Shown: positions 38,335 to 49,622, numbered from the stretch's first letter. The stretch is 64,000 nt of DNA from Aporrectodea caliginosa (GCA_020284085.1 JACEVL010000150.1:1756616-1820615), one strand, 5' to 3'. Program-made: numbers and translations. The notes: a model not told the origin generated them from the letters alone.

Positions 38335-38507
38335 TCTCAGTGTCGTTGTTGTTGCTGTTGTTCTTTATGAACGGTTTATTTCCTTCTTTTCGATTTCATT
38401 CTAAGCGTTTCATTCGATTGAAATTGTAATAAAGACCCAAGCAATCTTTCTTAGCTTCAGAATCAGTTCCATGTTCTGATCCTGTTCCTCTCATCCATCA
38501 TCTAAGG
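38335..38507 (+). repeat. Duplicated segment D, copy 1 (with conserved open-frame end)
   Basis: Matches 40573-40740 over about 170 bp: TTCTCAG, GTCGTTGTTGTTGCTG, AAGCGTTTCATTCGATTGAA and CTCCTGTTCCTCTCAT-like strings occur in the same order. In both copies an open frame ends in a hydrophobic leucine run then GLFP and SKRFIRLKL before TAA. The segment is interrupted by the hAT element at 38518 and resumes after it (38865-38880). It may be a terminal exon with AATAAAG downstream, or part of an old mobile element. Confidence 0.6.
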
Positions 38508-38517
38508 CAGTGCTGTC

Positions 38518-38856
38518 CAACCCGCGGCCCGTGGGCCGCATGCGGCCCGCCGGCAGATTCTAAGTGGCCCGCCGCAGCTCGCTAAATATTTGCAATTTCT
38601 GTTAAAATGAAGTAAAAGACAGTCACTGGCCTACTTGCATAGCTATTCGTTCGTAACTTGGCTTATCATTTGACAACGTGTATAAAAAATCCAGTTCCCA
38701 AGACGCATTCATTATGATAACCCCCTAATTAATTATAATACAGTTAATAATTTTCAATAAATTTTAGTCGCTGCTTTTGAGTTGACTGGTGCGGCCCTCG
38801 GCTTCAAAAATTACTTTTTCGGTGGCCCGCGGTGTCAAAAAGGTTGGACAGCACTG
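38518..38856. mobile_element. Non-autonomous hAT element with perfect 8-bp target duplication
   Basis: Begins CAGTGCTGTCCAACCCGCGG and ends with its inverse GGTTGGACAGCACTG. Flanked by ATCTAAGG on both sides (38510-38517 and 38857-38864). GC-rich subterminal blocks (GCGGCCCGTGGGCCGC, GTGGCCCGCGG) are typical of this hAT type. 339 bp, no coding capacity. Segment D at 40573-40757 preserves the site without the insertion. Confidence 0.92.
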
Positions 38857-38940
38857 ATCTAAGGAATATGGACGTCATTTGCGAATCACCAAGTTTGATA
38901 CCGGCTAGTCCCATAAGGTTGACTCATTTCAAGTTGATGT

Positions 38941-39395
38941 AAAAGTTTCGTTTTCACAACCAATTTGAAGGTATTGGTCTGAAAATCAATATTTGTCCGA
39001 GGGGAAAGCAGTCCGATAAAAAATGAACGTGGGGGCTCGAAAACCCCTCTGACCTATGGGAAACATGTGTATTTTCTCCAGTCATTGCCAATGGATGCAA
39101 AAGTTTCTTATTCCGTTCCAATTTGAAGGTAATGATCTATAGATCAATATTGGTCCGAGGGGAAAGCATTCAGATAAAAAAAGAAGCGTGGGGGCTCGAA
39201 AAACCCCTCTGGCCTATGGGAAATATGTGTATTTTACTCCAGTCATTTCCAATGGATGCAAAAGTTTCTTTTTCAGTACCAGTTTGAAGGTAATGGTCTA
39301 TTGATCAAATATTGGTCCGAAGGGAAAGCATTCAGATAAAATAATTAAGCGTGGGGGTTCGAAACCCCCAGCCTATGCGAAATATGCAATTACAA
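38941..39395 (+). repeat. Tandem repeat, about 160-bp unit, three copies
   Basis: Units start at 38941, 39099 and 39260. Each contains AAAGTTTC, ATTTGAAGGTA, TTGGTCCGAGGGGAAAGCA and a GGGGG-TCGAAA-CCCC stem. The third unit is shortened at its end. Confidence 0.9.
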
Positions 39396-39826
39396 TGAAA
39401 AATGATGCTAATTTCTGTAGCGCGTCGTCTGCAGCTGTTGTGGGGGTGTCGTCCTTACGCACACGAGGCGCTTCTCTAACTTATTGGACTGATTTTCTGG
39501 ATATTGATCTGATTGCTTCTAATTAACAAACTAACTAACTCGGTGAAAACAATTTCATCTTGCTGCAGATGTAGCATGCATACATATATATATGTATTTC
39601 CATGCAAACATACATACGTACATAGATACATGCATGCTGCATGCAAATACACAATCAACCATATATACATAGTCTAGTGCTAATAATATTATTAGTATTG
39701 TCCGCCCACTTGGCGCAACAGAGCAATTACTACATAATTATATCTTCAGGTGGGAGTAGAGAACGTAGCAAAGAGAGCAACAGGTGAATTGCATATCACG
39801 TGTCAGGAAGACATCGTTCAGCTGAG

Positions 39827-39834
39827 TATAAATA
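39827..39834 (+). promoter_or_regulatory. TATA box of FReD gene 1
   Basis: TATAAATA 80 bp ahead of the ATG at 39907. An initiator-like TCAGTT at 39864 would give a short 5' UTR of about 45 bases. Confidence 0.55.
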
Positions 39835-39906
39835 GGTTCAACCTGAAGTCAAAGAGAAGCAGTCAGTTGTCGTGCCTGTTACTTTCTTCGTCGATTGCGC
39901 AGTAGA

Positions 39907-40246
39907 ATGTCAATCGCAATGAGCTCTCGTGTGGTTTACTGCTTTGCAGCATTTGCTGTAATGATAACGCATAACATGATCTTTCCAGTGGAAGGACAGT
40001 CGACTGTACCGACCTGTGAACCATCACCCAGCATCGTGGCAGCGTTGGAGAAGCTAGAGGATAAGATGCGTGGTGAGACCAACCAGACACTTCAAGAAAT
40101 TCGAACCCATAACGAGGAATCGTTGCAGGAAATGAAAAGTCAGTTTGCCGCCATTAAGAGAAGTCTTGACGCCATTTACCGACGTCTCGAAGAACACGAC
40201 AGCTCCGCCACGAACAAAAGTCAGAATTCGTCGGAACCTACAATTG
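39907..40246 (+). CDS. FReD 1 exon 1: signal peptide and coiled coil
   Basis: ATG at 39907 follows the TATA box; donor GTAATT at 40247, phase 1. The segment is hydrophilic and Glu/Lys-rich, as expected of an oligomerising stalk. Confidence 0.75.
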
Positions 40247-43200
40247 GTAATTAAGTCACGGCAATTTGTGCTGGGCAATAACACTCTTTTATTAGACTGA
40301 GTCTGTCGTTCATTTTCGGAACTTCATATCCATGACTGTTTTTGAGTGAAACTATGATCGTAAACTAAATTTCAATGCCTCAGATTCGCCTACGCGTCAG
40401 TGAATTTTGTTAAAAAAATAACAACAGCAATATTGCCCAAATTCAAAAACTCAAATTCAAACCTTTTGATTTTTACCAAGTGTAATTACATGTTACAAGG
40501 TAGGCCTACATCGATGAACAAGCATCAAAGGAAAAATTCAACGAAGGAAAAATTATGTTCCCTAGTAGGGTTCTCAGCGTCGTTGTTGTTGCTGGTGTTC
40601 TTAATGAGCGGTTTGTTTCCGTTTATTCTATTTAATTCTAAGCGTTTCATTCGATTGAAATTGTAACACAGAACGAAGCAACTTTCTTAGCGCCAGCATC
40701 AGTTCCGTTTTCGCTCCTGTTCCTCTCATTCATCATCAAAGGAAGGTTACCGTCATTTTTGAACATTTCTCAGTCAATTTAAGTTACTACCTGTCCATTA
40801 TATAGATATATACTTAGATAATTATATACTCTGCATTTATTAAGCGCCATTATAAAATTCCCAGGCATCAGTCGATGGCGCTGAGCAGTTGCGAGCGAAG
40901 GACGTGCTCAAGGTCCCTATAAGTTACAGCAAACCGTCTTAAAGGAGGAGGCTCAAACCGCTCAAACCCCGTACTCTCCGCGTTAAAAGGCGAGTGAGCT
41001 AACCAATCCATGCTATACAGTGCTACCGTGTCTTGTGTTGAAACCAACGGTGTTCGCTTGGTCCAACTTAAAAAAACTTGGCAACACTTTGACCGTGAGG
41101 AACGAATTTATGGCTTGTCTTTAAAAACGTAGGGGAGGGGGAACCAGGCGAAATACGTGAATAGGGGATGCGATGCAGTAGGCGAAACAGGATGGTGAGG
41201 GATTTATTCGACTTCTGAGAGTTTTATTCTCGTTCTCTTCGTTGAGGGCGGTGCTCGATAGTGTAGTGGTTAGCGTGTTGGACTGTCAAGCGAGAGGTCG
41301 AGGGTTAAAATCCCCGCCAGGGCAGAAAACTTGGTTCGAGATTCCTGCTCCACCAGCACCCCTAGCCATCTCAGCTATAATGAGTACACTGACACACTGT
41401 CAGTGGGAAGACGAAACGGTGAGGGATAGGATTGTCCACCCGCCCTCATATGCCGAGGCTAAGTAAATGAAGTCGTTAACACTTCATACCCATGGCTGCC
41501 TCAGAGGTAGCTCAACGGATTGCTCTTCTTCTTCTGCTGCTGCTGTTCGTTGGAATTTAGATCCAATTAAATAGAACGATTGAGCCATATTTTCTAAAGT
41601 ATTCGTTCTCGTTTTTACAGGAGTTCCCGCTCAGCTAGAACATACTTTTGATTACGGAAACGGTTCCGTTCTTCTGCCAACTGTGAACGACGACTGGATT
41701 GTCATCATGAGCCGTTATAGCAGATCCCTCAATTTCAATAGAAACTGGATCGAATACAAGAACGGATTTGGACAGATAGAACCACAAAAAGATTACTGGC
41801 TCGGAAACGAAATAATTCACCGCCTGACCAACGAAATCGGAAACGTCTACAGCCTTCGCGTTGAGGTACTTTCTAATTTAGACCGCAATGTTTCAGTTAG
41901 TAAACTTACTGTAACAGCGCAGTATTTTAGTAAGTAATCTAGTTTCTGAATGGTTTTACTTGGCATCTCTGGACAACCCATCTGACATGACGCAGCGCTC
42001 TTAAATAAGCTGGGGCCATGCGCTTAGCCTTATAGTGACACTGTAAAAATTTGAAATTTACGATTACAATCACGGTTCACAGGCAGCTAATAAATTATCG
42101 ATACATTTAGATAAAGAACATTCAATTTTGCTGTGTTTCCACCATGATGGCCCGCCGACAGCTTAAATACGGAAGTTGGTATTCATTAAGGGATATTTTC
42201 CACGTTGTTAAAATTATATTAGTAATTGCTGCATAATATCGATCATCATATTACCCTGAGAGGACTACATAGATTTTTAAAATGTTCATAAAAATTGCTC
42301 CAGAATTACATCTACTGATATTCTATTGGAAGGCATAGTAATTAAGCTGTATTACCTTTAAAATATCCATTTTAGCAGGACATGAGGTTCAAATTATGCT
42401 CCCTTTTTGAGCTGAAATATTATCTTTGTCCATAAATTGCACGCTAATTTTCACCTTTTGGGGACCAATGAGTTTTCCTCCAGTTCAGTTCAGTTCAGTT
42501 CAGTTCAGTTAAGATAAGAACCGCTGTATTTAGTCATTTTTAAGATTTCTAGAAGGTAACTCGCGGGAACCAGATTAATCTCGGGCTCTCAGTAAAACCA
42601 TACGATAGGCAGTAAAGGTGAGAATAGGTTCCAGTTAATAAGATTCATCGGTCAGGCAAGCAGACGGATACCGTTTGAGTAGCGAGAGAAGTATGGAGAA
42701 GGGGAGAATTCACGATAGGTTTGTCGAGAGAGGATTGCGTTCACTTTTTTGCAGAAATTGCAGGAGGATTACATTCAATTTATTTAACATTTGCAGAAAT
42801 TGCAGGAGGTGCAACTTTGGTGATTTCGTTGGACGGTTCAGAGAACTGTCGTAATTATGGCTGGAGTTAATTCCAGAGAGGAGGGTATTGCTGTGGCTGG
42901 GAGCGATTTCCAAATTTATTTTTGTGTGATAAAGTGATAGATGATTGGAGAAGTAGGTCTATTCTGGCGGTTGAGGAAATGATAAGATCAACGAAAATAG
43001 TTCTAACTTCGCAGAAAGTGACTTAGGTTTTACTTTTTACAGGTGCTCACAAATGGAACATGGTACTACGCCGATTATGCCACCTTTTCTCTTGATTCGG
43101 AAATCAACAAATACGCCCTCCGAGTCTCAAGATTCAGTGGAACTGCCGGAGATTCGCTGACGAATACGACAGTGCCGTCCAAGTGGTACCACAATGGAAT

Positions 43201-43465
43201 GAGCTTCTCAACCCCGGATGCCGACAACGACAACTCTCCTCTTAACTGCGCCGAGCAGTACAGCGCAGGATGGTGGTACAACAACTGCTGGATGTCCTGT
43301 CTTACCTGCGAATACGGAACTGAGTTTGCCTGGGAAAGCCTGAAGCACTTGCCGTCAAATGGCAGACTGGGAGCAGCGCGCATGATGATCAAACGTATAT
43401 GTGCACACACGATAGAGTCCAGGCTATCCGAAATTGGTGGTGTCCCAGTTGAAATCCCACTTTAA
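39907..43465 (+). CDS. Fibrinogen-related secreted protein 1, whole gene in three coding exons
   Basis: Exons 39907-40246, 41621-41865 and 43043-43465 join in agreeing phases (1, 0) to about 335 residues. Residues 1-30 are a signal peptide (MSSRVVYCFAAFAVM). Residues about 45-95 form a coiled coil (heptad-like LEKLEDKM, IKRSLDAIYRRLEEH) with NQT, NKS and NSS glycosylation sequons. The rest is a fibrinogen C-terminal domain: RNWIEYKNGFG, YWLGNEIIHRLT, FSTPDADNDN (calcium site), CAEQYSAGWWYNNC. Domains of this family bind acetylated sugars or other ligands in innate recognition (ficolins, tachylectins, FREPs). The usual first 35-40 residues of the domain, with its first Cys pair, are missing. 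Gene 2 downstream is a tandem paralogue. Confidence 0.82.
40563..40757 (+). repeat. Duplicated segment D, copy 2
   Basis: Lies in intron 1 of FReD gene 1. Aligns with 38335-38507 plus 38865-38880. The stretch CATCATCAAAGGAAGG at 40731-40746 is the uninterrupted counterpart of the hAT 38518 insertion site. Confidence 0.65.
41249..41547 (+). mobile_element. tRNA-derived SINE (family A), copy 3
   Basis: Head GTGTAGTGGTTAGCGTGTTG with anticodon-position GACTGTCAA and B-box-like GAGGGTTAAAATCCCC, body with GTCAGTGGGAAGACGAAACG and CCGCCCTCATATGCCGAGGC, tail CTCTTCTTCTTCTGCTGCTG. Sits in intron 1 of FReD gene 1. Confidence 0.85.
41621..41865 (+). CDS. FReD 1 exon 2: first half of fibrinogen C-terminal domain
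   Basis: Acceptor TTTTTACAG, donor GTACTT at 41866, 245 bases, phase 1 to 0. Encodes DDWIVIMSRYSRSLNFNRNW and EYKNGFG, the W-x-V-hydrophobic and YKNGFG signatures of the family. Confidence 0.85.
43043..43465 (+). CDS. FReD 1 exon 3: second half of fibrinogen C-terminal domain
   Basis: Acceptor CTTTTTACAG, phase 0, stop TAA at 43463. Contains the calcium-site DADND and the Cys pair around YSAGWWYNNC. After IKR it carries about 25 extra residues that gene 2 lacks. Confidence 0.85.
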   Translation: MLTNGTWYYADYATFSLDSEINKYALRVSRFSGTAGDSLTNTTVPSKWYHNGMSFSTPDADNDNSPLNCAEQYSAGWWYNNCWMSCLTCEYGTEFAWESLKHLPSNGRLGAARMMIKRICAHTIESRLSEIGGVPVEIPL

Positions 43466-45305
43466 GTTTTGATTTTTGGAAGAGTCTGTTGTTAACGTAA
43501 GCTTGCACATATTCCATTTCATGCCAACAACGCATACTTATGTGCTTACCTTACCCGCTTATTATATTAATTGCTCCTGCAACTTCCAGCTGAGATGGCT
43601 CCTCTTCCACCGTTTACTTCTGTCGTTCATGCCTTCCTTTCCTCCCGCATGGACTACTGTAATTCCCTGTCATCGGTCTACCTAAAGTCTGTCTTTCTCC
43701 TCTTCGATCTGTGTTGAACGCTACAATAATTATATTAGCATCTTAACTGCAACTACTGCTACTATTACCAATGCTTACTAATGCTTGTATTTTGGAGCCG
43801 AGTGATGGCTGCCACGACTACAACTTCTAGAGTGTCGATCGCAGTTTCTTCCGTCCCTGCTTATAACGTAGCTGTTAGTGTGGATTGTTCTGTTTCATTA
43901 CGAGTTACTCTACCTGTATTTAAGTAGCCGTAGAATAATAGTTTTAATTTGGGTGGATGAACTGATTCGTTTTCACGCAGGGTTGGACGCAACAACAGTA
44001 TAATTATGGGGAAGATTTGTGAGAAAATTTAACTGAGGTTCTTTACAGGTATCCAGTTCACCCATCATTGTCTTCGCCTATTATTACTGCCCGTAAAGCA
44101 CCTTCATAAATTCAACTTAACAGAAAGGGGGCATACATTTGAATTACCGTATACTTTAAAACCCTACTGCATAAGAAATCTTTCATCATTCGCTCACTAT
44201 ACAAAATTATAAAATGGGATAATACTAGTCTTAATGTTTGTTCCGAGATCTGACATGTTTCCTTGTTTAGACCTGAGTAGTGTTTGTGTCATATCATAGC
44301 GATAAAAATAACAGCATAAATAAGACATTCTACGCTCTAAAACTGTTAATAATATTGCATCGGTTTTATTTTGGTTTTATTCTACTGATATTGTACTTTT
44401 ATGCTACTTTTCGCAACTGTATGCATGGTTGTGGTAAACTGTGAGCGTCGTCTCGTAATAAAAAAGATTACTTAATTACTTACTGACTTAATGTTACTGA
44501 TAATGACAATATAGACAGGAATGTAATGTAATGTAATGTAAATCTTCGAAAAAGCGCCCACAAAAGCCACGTCAGGGAGACCAGCATATTCACCGTATTA
44601 CAACATGCGCCCCAGGTCTCACCCCTTCCAACTTCCCATAAAAGACGACAGAGTGTTTTCATACCTAGAATTCTTTATAAATTACGGTAGCATAATTATA
44701 CATACTCTAGTTTCTAGTTTCAATGAACGGTTAAGAACCTTCAGCAACTGTACCCCATAAAATTATATTAGATTTGTCTGACTTTCTATTATGTAACTCA
44801 CTGCGGTTTGTCAGTTTGTTTTATAATAATAAAGATATATATATACCGGCGCTATATCAAATCAAGTCCGCAATAGCCAAACTAAGGAAGCGTATGTGTG
44901 AATGATACTGGGACAGCTGGAGAATGTCTCCACTGGCAGTCTCTCACCAAGGCATAGAGACTGATAAAATTATTTTCATTGTTGACCATTGACCCATATC
45001 CATATACTTGACCTGAAATCCACCTAAGATGAAGAATGACGCTGGATGATTCGCACGCAGTACACGATGACATCCACCTACTATTTAATGTATTCAACCA
45101 AATTTTCACAGTTGAACGCAAAGCGTCTAGAAGTCCATATCCTGAATGCAATTTTGATTTTTACCCATTTATTAAGCTTCACTGTCGGCTATCGTAGTAT
45201 GTACTTTTCGAGGCATTCGTAGACGAACATCTATTGAAGTAAACTGAAATTCACGCAAAGCGATTAAATGTTTGGACCGCAAATGAAGAAGATTTCGCTC
45301 TTAAA
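43466..45305. other. Intergenic, 3' flank of FReD gene 1
   Basis: Contains sequence homologous to the region 3' of gene 2 (GTTGTTAACGTAAGCTTGCA at 43489; GGGACAGCTGGAGAATGTCT at 44911, matched at 63210). A SINE tail lies near 44790-44840. No gene recognised. Confidence 0.5.
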
Positions 45306-45449
45306 CTATATAGATACTTGGCGGTGGCTGCTCAAACCTATTTGCGAAAAGCCTTCCAGTGTAAACCCCTCCAACATCTCAAGAAGTGTTGCAGAGCTAC
45401 GATGATTTAAAACATCTATACGAACATTCAAGTCACCCCAAACAACCAT
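45306..45449 (-). pseudogene. LINE endonuclease fragment
   Basis: The - strand frame from 45449 reads MVVWGDLNVRID, then LLEMLEGFTL and SSHRQ, matching the GDxN-x3-D, LLxxL and SHR-type motifs of the apurinic-like endonuclease domain of CR1/L2 elements. Short and isolated; a TAG follows at 45306. Confidence 0.45.
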
Positions 45450-46056
45450 TTCACAGGGGTGGGGAATCAACTGCTACAGTAACCAATGAAACTAATCCTA
45501 AAACTCAATCAATATTCAGTGATATTGCGTTGTAAGAAACGTGTTCATAATTCTACGAAGATGATATGCCTTGTTCTTGACGCAAGGGCAACAGCTCCAA
45601 CAGTTTGACTGGCTCACGTTTATTCAACTGAGTGAACTTTTCGATGAACACATTAATACATGAATCTGCACAAACTTTAAGCAAACGCTTTCACTCCCTC
45701 TGGCCACATGCAATTCTATTCACCCTTAAATACGGCAAAATCTCGTATGATGAAAAAATGCTTCTACTAACTGATGCCCTTGTTTCCATCGAGCTACACT
45801 ATTTCAACATTGTCATCGCACCAGACGAAAAGATTCTTTCAAACTAGATATGGATTGGAATTCTCTGACCAGAGCCACAACAAACCTTTAAGTTTCAAAT
45901 TCATATTTCGCTCGATTCACTATTTTCTTATTTCTGGTGAATTGTCCTGGAGTAGATTGATTTCCATCCAGTCAGCGATGTCGCATATACATGTATATAC
46001 AGCTCATTGAGAGGTATCATAGATGTTGGATATCGGTGAAATCAGGACCTCAGATA

Positions 46057-46350
46057 TCATGTGCGATTCATCCGTATTGATATGACCATGCCTGCGATCA
46101 TGTTACATGTCATGTTCAGGATGTCGGTTATAATCAAGGAGGAAAAGAATGGGTCACAGGACTGAACCTTGACGAGCGCCACAGGAATGAATACTGGCTG
46201 TGCAAGAAGAGGGGCATTGCGTACACTTTGCTGGCTGTCGGTCAGGTAGAACGTCATCCACCCGAGTGCAATTGATGACGTGTTAAAAGACAAGTGCAGC
46301 AGTCTCTGGTGCAGAACGTTGTGGTCGACTGTGTCGAATGCAGTCATCAA
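46057..46350 (-). pseudogene. CR1/L2-like LINE reverse transcriptase fragment
   Basis: The - strand frame begins with AFDTVDHNVLHQRL and continues ALGWMTFYLTDSQQSVR, the usual block upstream of the FADD-type catalytic motif in LINE reverse transcriptases. The frame decays before the YADD position. It lies on the wrong side of the endonuclease fragment at 45306 to be one colinear copy, so these are two insertions or a rearranged one. Confidence 0.7.
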
Positions 46351-46447
46351 TCATCTGCTTCGGAAATTGCGAAATTAAAGAACGATAGTAAGCCATTTTC
46401 AAACGTAGATGCGTGATAACATCGGCGATACTATTCTTTTATATCCA

Positions 46448-46540
46448 ATAATGTGCCAACATCTGGTGTTTTGAAACATGACTCCAGTTTAGGTACAGAC
46501 TAAAACGCCCTTGACCTTACCTTAGATCTGCACACGTGAT
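46448..46540 (+). repeat. Direct repeat E, copy 1
   Basis: CATGACTCCAGTTTAGGTAC and GACTAAAACGCCCTTGACCT recur at 47550-47632 with about 90% identity (CATGACTCCAGGTTAGGTAC), 1.1 kb downstream. Confidence 0.75.
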
Positions 46541-46975
46541 CGTTGTTGAGAAAGCCCTCAGGAAGTCAGAAATCAATATGTGCACGACACATCGAACCAG
46601 AGACCATTTAACATTGATCGCATCGTCAGCCACTGCGAAGGACTGTTGTACGGTTGACTGGACTCTGCGTGTGTACGACTGTAACAGTTCTAGTTATCTG
46701 AGCAATGTTTGCTTAATGGTGAACGTTCTGTTCTTTAACAATATTCACGACCCGTTACACTAAATGTTCTACAATTACGATTACGACGAATGTAATTTTT
46801 TTATTATTTGCTATAAATCGTGAATTTTTCAGCAAGGTGTTCCGTTCGATATAGTGCATATGTTTTTCTGGAGAGGTTAAATGTTGCTAAGTTATATTTT
46901 TCTTCTTTCCAAACAGTGCAAGTAGTTCACGTGGTTCAACTAAACAGTACAACCAGTTCACTTACTTCTAAACAG

Positions 46976-47217
46976 TAGGGGAGACTTGGGACCCTTGATC
47001 CCTCGGCACCCTTGATCCCTCAGTCATTTTTGCCTTAATTAGGCCTACTTATGAAATATTTTCTTTTAATTTTAACCACGCAAAAGGACAGGAAGAAGGT
47101 CAAGGACATAAACGTAGCAGAATGATTCACTACCTTTCTTCAATACATCAGTAATTAAGGAAAAAATGACTGAGGGATCAAGGGTGCACAGGGATCAAGG
47201 GTCCCAAGTCTCCCCTA
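46976..47217. mobile_element. MITE with about 65-bp inverted repeats and TA duplication
   Basis: Starts TAGGGGAGACTTGGGACCCT and ends with its inverse. Each arm also has an internal doublet of CCCTTGATCCCT. Total 242 bp, no coding capacity. The flanking TA at both ends would fit a Tc1/mariner-like mechanism. It lies between the two copies of repeat E. Confidence 0.8.
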
Positions 47218-47539
47218 GGCCTACATATTGTAATTCATGCGGTGAACGTCTTTCTCTAGTCTAACTGCAGTAAAATATTGTAAAGAGCAGAGCGTACAAG
47301 AATGGCAAGCGTTATTAAATTGATGGCGACGTTTTAATTAATACCGTAGAAGCAATCATATCTTTTTATTATGACATATCGATAACCAAGCTATCATGCG
47401 ATACCGGGCTTTCTCCGTCGCCTTCTGAGAAACACACGTCTTCAACGTGGGAAATTTCGCCATTAAAGACCGAGAGCAGGGCAATTGCAAACGTTAATGT
47501 ATTAAATCATCAAAAGCAATAGGTTTGTATCAAAAACTG

Positions 47540-47632
47540 CGAAAACATCTGGTATTTTGAAACATGACTCCAGGTTAGGTACAGACTAAAACGTCCTTGG
47601 CCTACCTTACATCTGCACACGTGACCGGCAGT
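47540..47632 (+). repeat. Direct repeat E, copy 2
   Basis: Second copy of the sequence at 46448-46540. Confidence 0.75.
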
Positions 47633-47819
47633 GTATTCCATTCAGCCGGGGCCGCCTGTTGCAAATGCACGGTTTCCAAGTTTCCTAAGTGATCGTATGA
47701 CTACAGTCATAGTGAGCTGAAGATAGTAGTCCACGTCTGGATTGGAGCGATGAACAGGGTGCAACAAACAAGGGCACGTAAGAAGGGAATGAATTTGTGT
47801 GGAATTGGTAGGCCTACAT

Positions 47820-47878
47820 AGGGAGAACAGTGGCAAGAGGTTGAAAGGTGGATGAAGGGAGGCCATAAAGGACTCCTA
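47820..47878 (+). repeat. 57-bp direct repeat, copy 1 (copy 2 at 48029-48085)
   Basis: GGAGAACAGTGGCAAGAGGT through AGGACTCCT occurs twice without visible difference, about 210 bp apart. Confidence 0.88.
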
Positions 47879-48184
47879 TAATGATATAATCCTATTCCAT
47901 AGATAGATAGACAAGTAGACAGATTTTGAAATTGATGCGGGCTTGTTTGGGAACCCAGTGTAGTTCGCAGAAAGGCGAGGATGACGTGATCACGAGTAGT
48001 TAAATTTTTTAATAAGCTTTGCAGCATTATGGAGAACAGTGGCAAGAGGTTGAAAGGTGGATGAAGGGAGGCCATAAAGGACTCCTTTTCAAGAACTCTT
48101 ATTCCTGATTCACCTGATTCTGTACCTTCCAATCCTCGACCTAAACATCTTCTGTGCCCTCTCTGATCCTCTAGAAACCTCCCT

Positions 48185-48325
48185 CGGACCTCCCTCGGGC
48201 TACTCTTTTGGACAACCCCCCTGATTAGACGCAGCGCTCGTAAATAAGCTGGTGCCCTGCGCTTGGCTTTTGAGTGGCGCTTTAGAAGTTTGGAGATTAC
48301 GATCACGATTACGATTACGATTAAT
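48185..48325 (-). repeat. Dispersed repeat family C, copy 3
   Basis: Inverse of 16070-16200 (ACGCAGCGCTCGTAAATAAG, GGTGCCCTGCGCTTGGC), ending in a CGATTA repeat (48299-48323), which may be its 3' tail. Confidence 0.65.
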
Positions 48326-49614
48326 CAATTCTAGAGATGACCAAGGCCTGTACTAGTGTGCGGAGATATTTTTTGTTTAGACTTTTCTTTACTTGTCGTA
48401 TGCGTCTGAGATGGAAGAAACAGGATTTAGTTATGGAGGATATTTGATTTTTCATAAAGAGAGTAGGGGGCCTACTTTCTTTGAATCTCCTTTAACTCTG
48501 CACTGGGACAGATTCTGTAAAAGACATCACTAACTTGAACTAAACAAGGGACGAGCATTGGACTTGACAAACGACCGAAGCTATGGTTCGTTAGCTTGTA
48601 AAATTCTTTCGTGCTACTTTTGTCAGTCTCCAACGACTTGTGCGATGCCACCTGGCCAGTTATATATTCCAGAGCACTTGAGGAACTCGACTGGAACCTC
48701 ATCCACACCGGCGCTGTGATAATCTCACCGTGTTCCAATTACTGCAGAACAACCGATGCCGATATGTTTATATGAATGTGTAGAGTGTTTCAAGGCTACA
48801 ACTCAGAAATGCTCCCGACCTCAGTCTGCTGTGCAGAGGTCGGGAGCAAATAGTACAAAAGGGTCCACGTGTTTCAATAAAAATTAATAGTACAAGTAGT
48901 TCACGTATTTCAGCAAAGATGTCGTTAGCCCAACATGCTGTGGGTATTTGTTACTGAGGCACACAGCTCAGACAAATCAATAACAACGTCGATACTATGG
49001 CTCTGAGCGTAGCCAATACGCGTGTTTATTGCCAGACACGTTCCTTTATTTCTGCATTTATTCAGGAAATTAATTTCTACAACGCATCCGCCAGAAATTA
49101 ATCGGAGGAGCTCTCTACACTAGCCTAGCCTCGGTGGCATAAATTGTTATTAGGAACAGAACACACAAGATTGGCCGGCTAGATGGAATTGATGGCGATG
49201 TTTAGGCTAAATTAGGCTAATATTATAAAAGTATTATTTCTTTTTGTATTACTTTTTCATGACCGAAATAGCGTCGGGTTCCAGTCGAAATTAATTATTC
49301 GTATAACTAATATGTTAATGTTTCTTCCTTTTAATTGGGACAAACACTTCACCAGCAAAATACGTCGCTAACCTGACATTTAACGTGTGTTGTATGTGTG
49401 GAATGGCGCACTTTCTTATGGCAAATCAATAGCAACGTCGTTGATCTAGGTCTAAGAACACGAGTGAAGATTCGAGGTATCACGTAGTGACACGCGTGCT
49501 TCTTGTCAACGATTACTTCTACTATTAATTTTTCATTAAAGAAATATTGCCAATTTCAGATGAAATTAGTTTTTTCTATGAGATTCATAAGCATATATGT
49601 ATTTCGCTGAGTTG
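48326..49614. other. Intergenic, no gene recognised
   Basis: Unique-looking AT-rich DNA. AGTACAAGTAGTTCACGTAT at 48890 resembles AGTGCAAGTAGTTCACGTGG at 46916, another trace of local duplication. Confidence 0.45.
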
Positions 49615-49622
49615 TATAAAAG
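49615..49622 (+). promoter_or_regulatory. TATA box of FReD gene 2
   Basis: TATAAAAG about 118 bp ahead of the ATG at 49733, leaving a short 5' UTR. Confidence 0.5.

Noticed and set aside
45632..45847. 72-codon + strand frame (LWPHAILFTLKYGKISYDEK)
   Set aside because: Protein-like in composition but with no family, splice or promoter support, and it lies between LINE fragments.
47707..48306. 199-codon - strand frame
   Set aside because: Runs through family C repeat and the two 57-bp direct repeats; repeated peptide blocks come from the DNA duplication and no domain is visible.
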